Below are positions 9,058-20,808 of a stretch of DNA of 64,000 nucleotides, piece by piece. Location of the stretch: contig NZ_CP082286.1 in the NCBI RefSeq assembly GCF_019880245.1, positions 372,001-436,000 on the forward strand, given 5' to 3'. Numbering within the stretch: position 1 is the stretch's first letter; each line of letters begins with the position of its first letter. This stretch comes from Halobaculum roseum. Lineage in GTDB: Archaea > Halobacteriota > Halobacteria > Halobacteriales > Haloferacaceae. Made by a program: the position numbers and the translations under genes. A model generated the notes under the pieces. The model was not told the origin of the DNA and did no database searches. It was given only the letters and a program-made list of their open reading frames with translations.

Positions 9058-10392
9058 CTACCTGCGCGCCAGCACCACACCCGTCGCCGAGGCGACGAAC
9101 CCGATGGCCGCGAGCACGCCGAACAGTGTCGGCGGGTTCGCGTACGTCAACACGGTGCCGGCGACAGCGCCCCCGAGGGCGCCGACGCCGAAGACGCCGA
9201 GGTAGGTGTAGCCGTACGACAGCCCGCGGGTGCCCGCGGGGGTGTACTCGGCGACGGTCGCCTGGTAGAACGGCTGGACGACGAACAGCGCGGCGCCGAG
9301 CACCGCGCCGAAGACGAGGAACGGCCCGAACCCGAGGTTCGCGACCGGGAGGAACAACAGCGCAAGCACGCCGAGCACCCCGAAACTGAGCGCGATCCCG
9401 CGCTCGACGGGGATCCGGTCGGTGAGCTTCCCGCCGACGTACTGGCCGACGACGCCGACCATCAGGAGGCCGGAGTAGACGTAGTTCGCGGGCGAGACCT
9501 CCCGACCGCCGAGCCCGCCGAGCAGGTCGGCGACCCCGCCGGGCAGCAGCGACCCGACGGCGACCGGGGCGAAGCCGGGGAGGTCGTCGAGCAGTTCGGG
9601 CATGAACGTGAGCACGCCCCGGTAGTACAGCCCCGACAGCATCACGACGAGGAACACGAGCGCGAAGCTGCCCGTGAACAGCACGCGCGACTCGGCGACG
9701 AACTCCGAGAACGAGTCGACCCCGGCGTCGGCCTTCGAGTCGCCCGCGTCCGTGCCGCCGTCGGCGGCGGCCTCCACGGCCGCCGTCTCGTCGAAGCTCG
9801 CTCGGACGGCGTACAGCGCCGCAAGCAGCGCCGGCGCCGCGAGGATCGCTGCGGCCGTCCGCCAGTCGAGGGCCAACAGCATGAGCGTCGTGAGCAGCGG
9901 CCCGAGCCCGATGCCGAGGTTGCCCGCCATGCCGTGGTACGCGAAGCCGGTGCCGCGCTCCTCGACGCCCTTCGAGAGCAGCGCGAGCCCGGCCGGGTGG
10001 TACACCGACGCGGAGACGCCCCACACCACCATCGCGAGGGTGATCGACACGAGCCCGGGCGCGACCCCGAGCAGGACGAAGGACGCGGCCATGCCGACGA
10101 GGCAGGCGGTGATGAGCCGTCTCGATCCCACGCGGTCGACGAGCACCCCGCCCGGGAGCGCGCCCAGGCCGAACAGCCCGTAGCCGACCGTCACCAACAG
10201 CCCGAGCGTCGCGGAGGTGACCGCGACCTCGACGGGGCCCAGCGCCACCACGTCGAACTCCGCCAGCCAGATGGGGATGAAGATCGGAATGGACAGCTCG
10301 TAGGTGTGGACCATCCCGTGGGCCAGCATGGTGAGCCCGACGATGGACCTGTCGTTCCGGTTCACACGCGAACGAGGCCACTCCGGCGGCAT
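9058..10392 (-). CDS. Major facilitator superfamily transporter
   Basis: A 444-residue 12-helix MFS protein. The loop 2-3 motif region reads GGVLVDRVGSRRLITA, and the second half has GGKLTDRIPVERG. A central cytoplasmic Ala/Asp/Gly-rich loop (about residues 190-225) separates the halves. ATG at 10392 gives MPPEWPRSRVNRNDRS before the first helix. The substrate is unknown; general similarity to sugar-phosphate or drug MFS families does not decide it. It is divergent from the zinc-ribbon gene at 10532. Confidence 0.87.
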   Translation of the reverse strand: MPPEWPRSRVNRNDRSIVGLTMLAHGMVHTYELSIPIFIPIWLAEFDVVALGPVEVAVTSATLGLLVTVGYGLFGLGALPGGVLVDRVGSRRLITACLVGMAASFVLLGVAPGLVSITLAMVVWGVSASVYHPAGLALLSKGVEERGTGFAYHGMAGNLGIGLGPLLTTLMLLALDWRTAAAILAAPALLAALYAVRASFDETAAVEAAADGGTDAGDSKADAGVDSFSEFVAESRVLFTGSFALVFLVVMLSGLYYRGVLTFMPELLDDLPGFAPVAVGSLLPGGVADLLGGLGGREVSPANYVYSGLLMVGVVGQYVGGKLTDRIPVERGIALSFGVLGVLALLFLPVANLGFGPFLVFGAVLGAALFVVQPFYQATVAEYTPAGTRGLSYGYTYLGVFGVGALGGAVAGTVLTYANPPTLFGVLAAIGFVASATGVVLARR

Positions 10393-10531
10393 GTACGCGT
10401 CGGTGTCGGCACGACCGGCCGGGGAGTCCCGACGGCCGGCGAGCTCCAGGAAATATCAACGATACGACGTGGCTCGAAGAACTTAATATGCCGAACACGA
10501 ATCGCTCCGCCCAGGCTCTCTCGAAGGACCG

Positions 10532-10900
10532 ATGTACTGTATCCACTGCCGCGCTCCCGTCCGCTACAACCGGGCGCTCGTGCGCGAACACGACGGCCGA
10601 ACGCTCGCCGGACTGTGCTCGGAGTGCGAGCGCGAGCAGTTCGGCCGGGTCCTCCGGGGCGGCTACGCGGACCCGAGCGGGGCGTGTCTGTTCTGCTCGC
10701 GGCCGGGCGCCCTCGCGCTCCCGGTCCATCGCATCGATCTAGACGACGGCCCCGACGACCACTCCGAGACCAGGGGCTACCCGGTCGAGGCGACGACCCC
10801 TCGCCTGTGTGACGGGCACGCCGGCGAGGCGTTCGGGCTGAAGGCCGAGCGCCTCCGGTCGGAGGCGACGCTCGCGACGTACGCCGTCGACGACGACTGA
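10532..10900 (+). CDS. Small zinc-ribbon protein, unknown function
   Basis: A 122-residue protein with three CxxC pairs (C3/C6, C29/C32, C52/C55) and a CDGH motif at 93-96, so it probably binds two zinc ions. The rest is acidic and without further motifs. The upstream AACTTAATATGCC stretch near 10480 is a plausible TATA element. I do not recognise a named family; such proteins are numerous in haloarchaea. Confidence 0.75.
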   Translation: MYCIHCRAPVRYNRALVREHDGRTLAGLCSECEREQFGRVLRGGYADPSGACLFCSRPGALALPVHRIDLDDGPDDHSETRGYPVEATTPRLCDGHAGEAFGLKAERLRSEATLATYAVDDD

Positions 10901-10948
10901 CCGTCGGAAACGAAACGACTAATCGCCCCCCGCGACTACCGCGGGGTA

Positions 10949-11278
10949 ATGAGCGCGCACGACTGGCCCCACGACCCCGACGGCGAGGAGGGCAGCGAGG
11001 GACGCCGAAAGTACGGGCACGCGGTGCTGGTGAAGAAGGTCGACGAGGAGGAGGACTTCCCGCTTCGCGCCGGCGACTACCGCGAGGAGTTCGGCGACCA
11101 CCCGGTCCGACTGGACGCGGACACCGTCGTCTCCGTCGACGACATCTTCGAACACATCGACGACGACGCCGAGTTCGAGGACATCGTCGCCTTCCACAAG
11201 GCCGTCGGCGAGACGATGCGCGCCAACGACTACTGGACGTACGAGGGCGCCGACGCGTTCACCCGCACGCGCGGATAG
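10949..11278 (+). CDS. Conserved haloarchaeal acidic protein, unknown function
   Basis: A 109-residue, very acidic soluble protein (segments EEGSEGRRKYGHAVLVKKVDE and DDIFEHIDDDAEF). There is no signal peptide and no metal motif. The start is ATG at 10949, directly after a 7 bp hairpin (CCCCGCG, 10928-10934, pairing with CGCGGGG, 10940-10946) that ends two bases before it. That hairpin may terminate the upstream gene or shield the start. It resembles a small conserved haloarchaeal DUF; no function can be assigned. Confidence 0.7.
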   Translation: MSAHDWPHDPDGEEGSEGRRKYGHAVLVKKVDEEEDFPLRAGDYREEFGDHPVRLDADTVVSVDDIFEHIDDDAEFEDIVAFHKAVGETMRANDYWTYEGADAFTRTRG

Positions 11279-11411
11279 CGCCGTCGGGTTCGCCGCGTCG
11301 GATCGCGCGACCCTCGACCGTCTCCGATGAACGTCGGATCGAGTAGTCGCATCCGGTCGCGTACAACCGTGTTCGGGGTCTAGCCGACCCGGCGTCGGTG
11401 CGGGGCCCCGT

Positions 11412-12089
11412 TCACCGCGTCCGTCCGCCGATCTCGCGCTCGAAGTCCTCGCGCTCCCACGTGCGCGTCCCCTCGCCCTCGACCTCGTTTTGGAGCTTCT
11501 CCTCGAGCAGATTGATCGCCATGCGGTTGGCCCCCTCGGGGATGATCAGGTCCGCGTGCTTCTTGCTCGGCTCGATGAACTGCTCGTGCATCGGCTTCAC
11601 CGTCGAGAGGTACTGGTCGATCACGCCCTCCAGGTCGCGCCCGCGGTCGACCACGTCGCGCTCGATGCGCCGGAGGATACGCACGTCGGCGTCCGTCTCG
11701 ACGTACAGGCGGAGGTCCAGCATGTCGTTGATCTCCTCGTCGTACAGCGCGAGGATCCCCTCGACGACGATCACGTCGGTCGGCTCGACGGTCTCCGTCT
11801 CCTCCTTGCGGTTGTGGATCTCGAAGTCGTACTGCGGCATCTCGACGCTGTTGCCCGACAGCAGCGTCTCCAGGTGTTCCCGGAGGAGTTCCCACTCGAA
11901 CGCGTCGGGGTGGTCGTAGTTCACCTCCGCGCGCTCCTCGAGGTCGAGATGCGAGAGGTCCCGGTAGTAGTTGTCGAGCGGGATGCGGGTCACCGAGTCG
12001 GCGACGCGCTCGGTGATCATCCGGGAGACGGTCGTCTTTCCGGCGCCGGTCCCCCCGGCGATGCCGACGACGAACGAGGGGTACGTCAT
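11412..12089 (-). CDS. udk: Uridine kinase
   Basis: A 225-residue P-loop kinase that phosphorylates uridine or cytidine with ATP or GTP in pyrimidine salvage. Walker A is GGTGAGKTT at residues 12-20, followed by DNYYRDLSHLDLEERAEVNYDHPDAFEWELL, which matches the uridine kinase substrate region, and VDVIVVEGILALYDEEI-like sequence (TDVIVVEGILALYDE). It is divergent from the ABC binding protein gene, with both promoters in the 123-base gap. Confidence 0.93.
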   Translation of the reverse strand: MTYPSFVVGIAGGTGAGKTTVSRMITERVADSVTRIPLDNYYRDLSHLDLEERAEVNYDHPDAFEWELLREHLETLLSGNSVEMPQYDFEIHNRKEETETVEPTDVIVVEGILALYDEEINDMLDLRLYVETDADVRILRRIERDVVDRGRDLEGVIDQYLSTVKPMHEQFIEPSKKHADLIIPEGANRMAINLLEEKLQNEVEGEGTRTWEREDFEREIGGRTR

Positions 12090-12182
12090 TCGCTGAGTTA
12101 TCCCCAGCGCGTCGGCTTGGGCGTGTCGGTCCGCCGGTCCCGTGCTCGACGCTCCCGTGTGTACCGTTCACATTCGGTCAAC

Positions 12183-12190
12183 TTTATAAA
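12183..12190 (+). promoter_or_regulatory. TATA box of the ABC binding-protein gene
   Basis: TTTATAAA lies with its centre about 27 bases before the ATG at 12213. This places the transcription start at or next to the start codon, the leaderless arrangement common in haloarchaea. Confidence 0.75.
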
Positions 12191-12212
12191 CGGCTACGGC
12201 ATTGGCTCTCAC

Positions 12213-13562
12213 ATGGCACGCAAGATCGATCGCCGTGACGTCCTGAAGGGCGCCGGCACGGCAGGCGTTGTCGGACTCGCAGGATGTATCACCCAGAACG
12301 AATCGGGCGGCGGAAACGGTGGCGGCGGCGGTGGCGGTGACGGCGGCGGCGACGACGAGGAGACCGAAGCCGACGGGGAGACCACCGAGGCACCCGACGA
12401 CTCCGAGTCGATGCGGACCGTGATGCACTCGGTGCTGATGCCGCTCACCGGCGACCTCGCGTCGCTCGGCGGTCCGATCCGCGACGGCGGGACGCTCCCG
12501 GTGAAGCAGCTCCGCGCCGCCGGCGACATGCCCGTCGAGTTCGACCAGACGGTCGAGGACACCCAGACCGACCCGCAGGCGGGGATCCAGGCGGCCAACG
12601 GGCTCGCGAACGCCGGCTACCCGACCGTCTGCGGGCCGGCTTCCTCCGGTGTGAACCTTCAGGTCACCCGCGAGGTGTTCATCCCCAACGGGATGATCGG
12701 CTGCTCGCCGTCCTCGACCTCGCCCAACGTGACGACGCTCGACGACGACGACCTGATCTTCCGGACGGCGCCCTCGGACGCGCTGCAGGGACAGGTCATG
12801 GCGCAGGTGGCCAACGAGGAGCTCGACAACTCCAGCGCCTCGATCCTGTACGTCAACAACGACTACGGGCAGGCGCTGGCCGACTCGTTCTCCCAGTCGT
12901 TCGCGGACAACTACTCCGGGTCGGTCCAGGAGTCGGTCGCGTTCGAGCAGGAGCAGTCCAGCTACACCTCGCCGCTGTCGACGGCGATGGGCGACTCGCC
13001 GGACATGCTCGTCGTCATCGGCTACCCGGCCTCCGGGATCCAGATCTTCCGCGACTTCTACGCGAACTACGACAACGAGACGGAGGTGCTGGTGACCGAC
13101 GGGCTCGTCGACCCGACGCTCCCGGACGAGGTCGGCAACGACATGGCGAACGTGTACGCCACGACGCCGCAGGCGACCGGCCCCGGCCAGGAGGAGTTCG
13201 TCTCGCTGTACGAGGACGAGTACGACCGCTCGCCCGGCGTGTTCAACGCCCACGCGTACGACGCCTCCGCCGTCTGCCTGCTCGCGAACGTCAAGGCGGG
13301 CGAGAACGACGGCGACGTGATCAAAGAGGAGATGCGCGCGGTGGCCAACCCCAACGACGGGATGGAGGTCACGCCCGGGAACCTCGCCGAGGGGCTGCGG
13401 GCCGTCGCGAACGGCGATGACGTGTACTACCAGGGGGCCTCCTCGTCGGTCGACTTCGACGAGAACGGCGACATGACGGCCGTCACGTACGCGTTCCTCC
13501 AGTACAACACGGACGTGGAGGGCAACGTCGAGACGGTCAGCACCATCGACTTCGAGGCCTGA
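12213..13562 (+). CDS. ABC transporter substrate-binding protein (branched-chain amino acid / amide type), Tat lipoprotein
   Basis: A 449-residue periplasmic-binding protein of the LivJ/urea-amide class (type I fold). The N-terminus has the twin-arginine motif RRDVLK (R7, R8) and a lipobox LAGC with C25, so it should be exported folded by Tat and anchored by lipid. A Gly-rich then Asp/Glu-rich linker (residues 30-70) tethers the domain. No permease or ATPase genes flank it, so it is an orphan binding protein here. Downstream are an amidohydrolase and an amidase, which hints at amide or peptide ligands; this is inference. Confidence 0.9.
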   Translation: MARKIDRRDVLKGAGTAGVVGLAGCITQNESGGGNGGGGGGGDGGGDDEETEADGETTEAPDDSESMRTVMHSVLMPLTGDLASLGGPIRDGGTLPVKQLRAAGDMPVEFDQTVEDTQTDPQAGIQAANGLANAGYPTVCGPASSGVNLQVTREVFIPNGMIGCSPSSTSPNVTTLDDDDLIFRTAPSDALQGQVMAQVANEELDNSSASILYVNNDYGQALADSFSQSFADNYSGSVQESVAFEQEQSSYTSPLSTAMGDSPDMLVVIGYPASGIQIFRDFYANYDNETEVLVTDGLVDPTLPDEVGNDMANVYATTPQATGPGQEEFVSLYEDEYDRSPGVFNAHAYDASAVCLLANVKAGENDGDVIKEEMRAVANPNDGMEVTPGNLAEGLRAVANGDDVYYQGASSSVDFDENGDMTAVTYAFLQYNTDVEGNVETVSTIDFEA

Positions 13563-13572
13563 TCGGCCGACA

Positions 13573-13597
13573 GCGGTCGACCGCGTTCGGATTTTTT
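13573..13597 (+). terminator. Hairpin plus T-run after the ABC binding-protein gene
   Basis: The palindrome GCGGTCGACCGC (13573-13584) is followed eight bases later by six T residues (13592-13597), eleven bases after the stop codon. This is a plausible archaeal terminator. Confidence 0.6.
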
Positions 13598-13741
13598 CGC
13601 GTCCACACGTCAACAGCCGCCGGCTCGCTCCCACCCGTCGGTTCGCCCGTCCGTTCATCCGTCGACCGGCCCCCGCTCCGTCTCACCGCCCTCGACCGCC
13701 GCGACCCTCGGATTTAGGCCCTCCCCGGCCGCAGCCAGGGT

Positions 13742-14890
13742 ATGCACGTACTCAAGAACGGAACCGTCGTCGACGCCGACGGCGCCCGCGAGGCGGACGT
13801 GGCGATCGCGGACGGCGAGATCGTCGCCGTCGGCGAGGTGGGACGCGGCGACACCGAGACCGACGTGAGCGGACAGTTCGTCGCCCCCGGCCTGATCGAC
13901 TCGCACGTTCACCTGATGATGGACGGCCGCCCGGACGTGGCGACCGCACAGGACGAGAGCGACTTCGACCACGCGTACATCGCCGCCGCGAACCTCCGAA
14001 CGGCCGTGGAGGCGGGTGTGACGACGGTTCGCGACCTCGGCGCGAACGGGACGCTCGCGCTCGATGCCGGCCGCGCGGTCGCCGAGGGGCGGCTCGTCGG
14101 CCCGCGCGTGCTCGCGTGTGGGGAGAACGTCGTGATGACCGGCGGCCACGGCCACTGGTTCGGCCGCGAGGCCGACGGTCCCGACGAGGTCCGCAGGGCC
14201 GCCCGCGAGCAGCTCAAACGCGGCGCCGACGTGATCAAGTGCATGGCGACCGGGGGCGTGCTCACCGAGGGCGCACAGACCGGCGCGCCGGAGCTCACCT
14301 ACGAGGAGCTGGAGGCGCTCGTCGACGCCGCGAGCGCGAAGGGCGTCCCGACCGCGGCACACGCCCACGGGAAGGAGGGACTGCTCAACGCCGTCGACGC
14401 CGGCATCACCAGCATCGAGCACGGCACGTTCATGGACCGCGAGGCGGCGGAGGCGATGGCCGCCGAGGGGACGTACTGGGTGCCCACCGCCGCGGCGCTG
14501 AAGAACATCGTCGAGAACCCCGGCTCCGGGATCCCGCAGTCGGCGATGGCGAAGGCCACCGAGGCCGCCGAGGCGTTCGCCTCCTCGTTCGACCACGCCG
14601 AGGCCGCGGGCGTCGACATCGCGATGGGCACCGACGCTGGCACGCCGTTCAACCGGTTCGACAACATCGCCGACGAGCTGTCGTACATGGTCGAGTTCGG
14701 GATGAGCCCCGAGGCGGCGCTGGAGGCCGCCACCGTCACCGCCGCACGGCTGTGCGGGCTCGACGACGCCGGCAGGGTCGCCGAGGACTACCGCGCGGAC
14801 CTGGTCGTCCTCGACGGGAACCCCGCCGAGGACGCCGACGCCTGGCAGGACCCGAGCGCGGTGTTCGTCGCGGGCGACCGCGTCGTCTGA
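13742..14890 (+). CDS. Metal-dependent amidohydrolase (prolidase-like)
   Basis: A 382-residue amidohydrolase-superfamily enzyme with a binuclear metal site: HxH at H55/H57 (DSHVHL), bridging lysine K166 (ADVIKCMATGG), H207/H209 (AAHAHG), H227 (SIEHGT) and catalytic D298 (GTDAGTPFN). This layout matches Xaa-Pro/Xaa-Arg dipeptidase-like members that cleave peptide or amide bonds. No signal peptide is present, so it is cytoplasmic. It lies between the amide-type binding protein and an amidase on the same strand, suggesting uptake and cleavage of amides or dipeptides. Confidence 0.87.
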   Translation: MHVLKNGTVVDADGAREADVAIADGEIVAVGEVGRGDTETDVSGQFVAPGLIDSHVHLMMDGRPDVATAQDESDFDHAYIAAANLRTAVEAGVTTVRDLGANGTLALDAGRAVAEGRLVGPRVLACGENVVMTGGHGHWFGREADGPDEVRRAAREQLKRGADVIKCMATGGVLTEGAQTGAPELTYEELEALVDAASAKGVPTAAHAHGKEGLLNAVDAGITSIEHGTFMDREAAEAMAAEGTYWVPTAAALKNIVENPGSGIPQSAMAKATEAAEAFASSFDHAEAAGVDIAMGTDAGTPFNRFDNIADELSYMVEFGMSPEAALEAATVTAARLCGLDDAGRVAEDYRADLVVLDGNPAEDADAWQDPSAVFVAGDRVV

Positions 14891-14911
14891 TCGGTCGACC
14901 CCACGGGGTCG

Positions 14912-14953
14912 CTCGCTCGGTACAGCCGAGCGAGATCCGGGGCGTGGCTTTTT
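14912..14953 (+). terminator. Hairpin plus T-run after the amidohydrolase gene
   Basis: CTCGCTCGG (14912-14920) pairs with CCGAGCGAG (14926-14934), and five T residues follow at 14949-14953. It could end transcription of the amidohydrolase before the small zinc-protein gene. Confidence 0.5.
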
Positions 14954-14979
14954 AGCGATCAAACGAATTGGTCCGCTCG

Positions 14980-15135
14980 ATGCCCGAGTGTACAAACTGT
15001 GGCGGGTTCGTAACCGAAGGGTACGTACGGGTGTTCGCGCCCGACGGGCTGGAGACCGTTCGGGTGTGCCCGAACTGCGAGGACAAGCTGCGCGACGGGG
15101 CCGACGTTCGCGACGCGCGGTCGAAACGGAGCTGA
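14980..15135 (+). CDS. Very small zinc-finger protein (51 residues)
   Basis: The start MPECTNCGGFVTEGY gives two CxxC pairs (C4/C7 and C30/C33) with a basic C-terminus (DARSKRS). Four cysteines at this spacing form a single zinc ribbon. It closely matches a family of ~50-residue zinc proteins widespread in haloarchaea (I recall it as DUF7563; from memory). Role unknown. Confidence 0.8.
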   Translation: MPECTNCGGFVTEGYVRVFAPDGLETVRVCPNCEDKLRDGADVRDARSKRS

Positions 15136-15264
15136 TCGGATCTGATCGCCGTGACCCCTCGGTCGCTCCGTCCGTCATACGGAGCGGATCGCCGACGCCC
15201 CTCCGACGACGAATAACCGAAGTCCCTCCGAAGAACTACTACCCGACCGAGGGAAGTGGTGGGC

Positions 15265-16605
15265 ATGCGCACAGATCTCACCGGCGAGGCGCTCGCCGAC
15301 CTCGCACGCGCGCTCCGAACCGGCGAACGAACCCCGGGGGCGTACGCGAACGACGTTCGGGACCGCATCGACGACCGCGACGGCGACGTTCGCGCGTGGG
15401 TCGAGGGCGGGAAGCCCCGCGCGTGGCTGACCGCCGAAGCCGAAGCCCTCGAGGCGCGACACGGCGGGGCGGACCCCTCGACGAACAGCGCGGCCGGCGG
15501 CGACCGTCCGCCGCTGTTCGGCGTCCCCGTGGGCGTCAAGGACATCTTCCACGTCGACGGGCTGGCGACCCGAGCCGGGTCGGAGCTTCCCGCGGCCGCC
15601 CTCGCGGGCCCCGAGTCGACGGCGGTCCGACGGCTCCGCGCGGCCGGCGCATACGTCGCCGGGAAGACGCACACGACCGAGTTCGCGTACTTCGCGCCGG
15701 GACCGACGCGCAACCCGCACGACCTCGACCGGACGCCCGGCGGGTCCTCGAGCGGGTCGGCGGCCGCCGTCGCCGCCGGCACCGCGCCGCTCGCGCTCGG
15801 GACCCAGACGGTGGGCTCGGTCATCCGGCCCGCGGCCTTCTGCGGCGTCGTCGGCTTCAAGCCCACCCGCGGCCGGATCCCGACCGACGGGGTGATCCCA
15901 CTGGCGGCGTCCGTCGATCACGTCGGAACCTTCACGCGCGACGTCGCCGGCGCGTCGCTCGCGGCCTCGGTCCTCCTCGACGGGTGGGACGGCGAGCGAG
16001 CGAGCGAGCCGGACGGGCCGCCGACGCTCGGCGTCCCGGACGGTCCGTACCTCGATCAGGTGTCCGACGCCGGGCGGGAGGTGTTCGAGCGGGCGCTCGA
16101 TGCGCTCGCGACCGCCGGGTACGACCTCGTCCGCGTCACGGCGATCCCCGACATCGACGACGTGAACGACCGACACGACACCCTCGTCGCCGCCGAGGCC
16201 GCGCTCGCCCACGGCGAGTGGTACGACGAGCACGCCGATCGCTACGCCGAGGCGACCCGCGACCTGATCGAGGACGGGCGGTCCGCGCCGGTTTCGGCGC
16301 TGATCCGGGGTCGACGCGGGCGGGACGCGCTGCGCGGCTCGCTGGCGGCGACCGCGGCGGAGCACGGTATCGACGCGTGGGTCGCGCCGGCGGCTCCCGG
16401 GCCGGCGCCCGAGGGGATCGACGACACTGGGGACCCGGTGATGAACCTCCCGTGGACGCACGCCGGGGTTCCGACGGTCGGCCTCCCCGCCGGCGACGTG
16501 GACGGCCTCCCCGTCGGCGTGCAAGTCGCCGCCGGCTTCGGCGAGGACGAACGGCTCCTGTCGTGGGCCGACGGGATCGCGGAGGCCGTCGACGACGCCG
16601 CATAG
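15265..16605 (+). CDS. Amidase signature family amidase
   Basis: A 446-residue amidase with the Ser-cisSer-Lys triad environment: K92 in GVPVGVKDIFHVDG, the GGSSSGS loop near residues 159-165, and S185 in TQTVGSVIRP, ahead of GVVGFKPTRG. Family enzymes hydrolyse carboxamides to acid and ammonia. Two in-frame GTG codons precede; ATG at 15265 (MRTDLTGEAL) was chosen. GatA is a relative, but the length and lack of gatC/gatB nearby favour a catabolic amidase. The specific substrate is unknown. Confidence 0.88.
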   Translation: MRTDLTGEALADLARALRTGERTPGAYANDVRDRIDDRDGDVRAWVEGGKPRAWLTAEAEALEARHGGADPSTNSAAGGDRPPLFGVPVGVKDIFHVDGLATRAGSELPAAALAGPESTAVRRLRAAGAYVAGKTHTTEFAYFAPGPTRNPHDLDRTPGGSSSGSAAAVAAGTAPLALGTQTVGSVIRPAAFCGVVGFKPTRGRIPTDGVIPLAASVDHVGTFTRDVAGASLAASVLLDGWDGERASEPDGPPTLGVPDGPYLDQVSDAGREVFERALDALATAGYDLVRVTAIPDIDDVNDRHDTLVAAEAALAHGEWYDEHADRYAEATRDLIEDGRSAPVSALIRGRRGRDALRGSLAATAAEHGIDAWVAPAAPGPAPEGIDDTGDPVMNLPWTHAGVPTVGLPAGDVDGLPVGVQVAAGFGEDERLLSWADGIAEAVDDAA

Positions 16606-16708
16606 CCCGCCAGCTGGCACGCCAAACCCACACACGGCGGGGGCGAACCGACACCGTTTTACAGGTCACAGGCGTACGCTGAGATGCACACACGCAGTGC
16701 ATCACCGC

Positions 16709-16783
16709 GCTCCGGTGGTGTAGTCCGGCCAATCATATTGCCCTCTCACGGCAATGACCAGGGTTCAAATCCCTGCCGGAGCA
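16709..16783 (+). tRNA. tRNA-Glu (anticodon CTC)
   Basis: A cloverleaf of 75 bases. The acceptor GCTCCGG pairs with CCGGAGC plus discriminator A, the anticodon stem TTGCC/GGCAA closes loop CTCTCAC, and the T-arm is CAGGG-TTCAAAT-CCCTG. The anticodon CTC reads GAG. No CCA is encoded. Confidence 0.95.
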
Positions 16784-16954
16784 CTTCTCTTCCGTTCCGC
16801 CCGTCGAGTAACCTCTCCTTTCCGACGGGCTCCGTCCGTGTCATCGCGAGGAGCTCCCGCTCGGTGCGTATCGCGTTCGGGATCCATCGTTCGACCGGAC
16901 GGGAGCGTACGTACGTCGTAACAATCCGACTGTGTACCGAGAACGAGGACACCC

Positions 16955-17176
16955 ATGCCACACACAGCCGCGGTTGCCGGACTCGGATCGCTGTCGGCTT
17001 CCATCCCGCTGCAGTTCTTCAGCGGGGAGTTCCTCCAGTACGCGGTCGTCTTCTTCGTGCTGGCGCTCGTCGCGGCCGTCCTCGGTGCCCGGGGCGTCGC
17101 CGGGGTGAGCATGACGATCGCGAAGTGGCTCGTGATCGTCTTCCTCGTTCTCACGGTCGTCACGCTGGTGCTTTGA
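16955..17176 (+). CDS. DUF1328-like small membrane protein
   Basis: A 73-residue protein with a hydrophobic N-terminal stretch followed by two clear transmembrane helices ([25 protein letters not shown] and [18 protein letters not shown]). The [14 protein letters not shown] segment resembles the DUF1328/YtjA family of small stress-linked membrane proteins. The biochemical role is unknown. It sits between tRNA-Glu and the end of the rRNA operon. Confidence 0.8.
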   Translation: MPHTAAVAGLGSLSASIPLQFFSGEFLQYAVVFFVLALVAAVLGARGVAGVSMTIAKWLVIVFLVLTVVTLVL

Positions 17177-17310
17177 ACTGAGGACCCGAACGGGAACCCC
17201 CGGTCGGGAGCCTCCGAACGACCTGCGTTGCCACTGTTGGATAGGTTCGACGACGGCGATCGACGAAGCCGTCGCTGGCGGCGTGTACGTGCGTCTGTCT
17301 ATAAATGCAG

Positions 17311-17343
17311 AACGGCCCACCAGCATGGTGCTGGTGGGCCGTT
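17311..17343 (-). terminator. Perfect 15 bp hairpin downstream of 5S rRNA
   Basis: AACGGCCCACCAGCA (17311-17325) and its exact reverse complement (17329-17343) are separated by TGG. On the minus strand it lies about 20 bases after the 5S gene and is followed by an A/T-rich stretch (GCATTTATAGAC). It is the strongest candidate for the rRNA operon terminator or a 3' processing hairpin. No tRNA-Cys follows 5S here, unlike in several haloarchaeal operons. Confidence 0.7.
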
Positions 17344-17362
17344 GTGTGTTGCGTATGAGTGG

Positions 17363-17483
17363 TGGGCGGCGAACCGGTGTTTCCAGAGGCTCTCGCACTC
17401 CAGGACTTGCCGGAACGCTGGCGGGCTTAACTTCCGTGTTCGGGATGGGTACGGGTGGTGCCCCGCCGCTGTGGCCGCCCGAA
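17363..17483 (-). rRNA. rrf: 5S ribosomal RNA
   Basis: About 121 bases on the minus strand. The ends pair (TTCGGGCGGCC with GGTTCGCCGCCCA) and the invariant CCCGTACCCATCCCGAACAC core of archaeal 5S is present. Ends are estimated to within a few bases. Confidence 0.95.
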
Positions 17484-17529
17484 GGCCGACCATCGGGAAC
17501 GATCCGATGAGGTGCCAACGTCGGTCTTC

Positions 17530-17553
17530 GACCGATATGTACGTGCAATCCAG
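17530..17553 (-). other. 3' arm of the 23S rRNA processing stem
   Basis: This segment pairs with 20554-20576 on the other side of 23S. Seventeen bases (17537-17553 with 20554-20570) are perfectly complementary and GACCG/CGGTC continue the stem beyond a small bulge. Such stems with bulge-helix-bulge sites are cut by the tRNA splicing endonuclease in archaea. Confidence 0.85.
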
Positions 17554-17594
17554 GTAACGCCTGGACCCGTTCACGAACGGGTCCCAGTGCATAT

Positions 17595-20511
<2,917 letters not shown>

Positions 20512-20553
20512 CTGATGGTACACTGTGACCCGGTGAACGGGTCCAGTGGACGT

Positions 20554-20576
20554 CTGGATTGCACGTACATACGGTC
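20554..20576 (-). other. 5' arm of the 23S rRNA processing stem
   Basis: CTGGATTGCACGTACAT at 20554-20570 is the exact reverse complement of 17537-17553. A GGACCCGTTC-type hairpin sits just inside each arm (17561-17587 and 20527-20545). Confidence 0.85.
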
Positions 20577-20770
20577 GTCATCGCACGTCGCGTGGGTGGC
20601 ACGCGAGCGTACATCGACCCTTCCCATTCCCGTTCTCACGGAATGGTGCATCGATCGTGTGTACCAGTTCATCTCCCCGTGCCACACTTAAGGGGCACGG
20701 TTCGAATCGCGGTACGAGAGTGACCTACAGGGAATCGAACCCTGTCGAGGTACCAACGAGGTCTGAAGGC

Positions 20771-20808
20771 GAGCCCCGATAGTTCGAAGGTGTCTGGTCG
20801 CATCCACG
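20771..20808 (-). other. 3' arm of the 16S rRNA processing stem
   Basis: GAGCCCCGATAGTTCG (20771-20786) is the reverse complement of 22405-22420, and TCTGGTCG (20793-20800) and CCACG (20804-20808) pair with 22391-22398 and 22384-22388. The stem is interrupted by small asymmetric bulges, as expected for bulge-helix-bulge cleavage. Confidence 0.85.

Noticed and set aside
15265..16605. GatA subunit of the Glu-tRNA amidotransferase
   Set aside because: No gatB or gatC nearby and archaeal GatDE is represented by gatE in the window; a general amidase is more likely.
20722..20790. tRNA gene in the 16S-23S spacer
   Set aside because: Only a T-arm-like hairpin is present; no D-arm, anticodon arm or matching acceptor was found.
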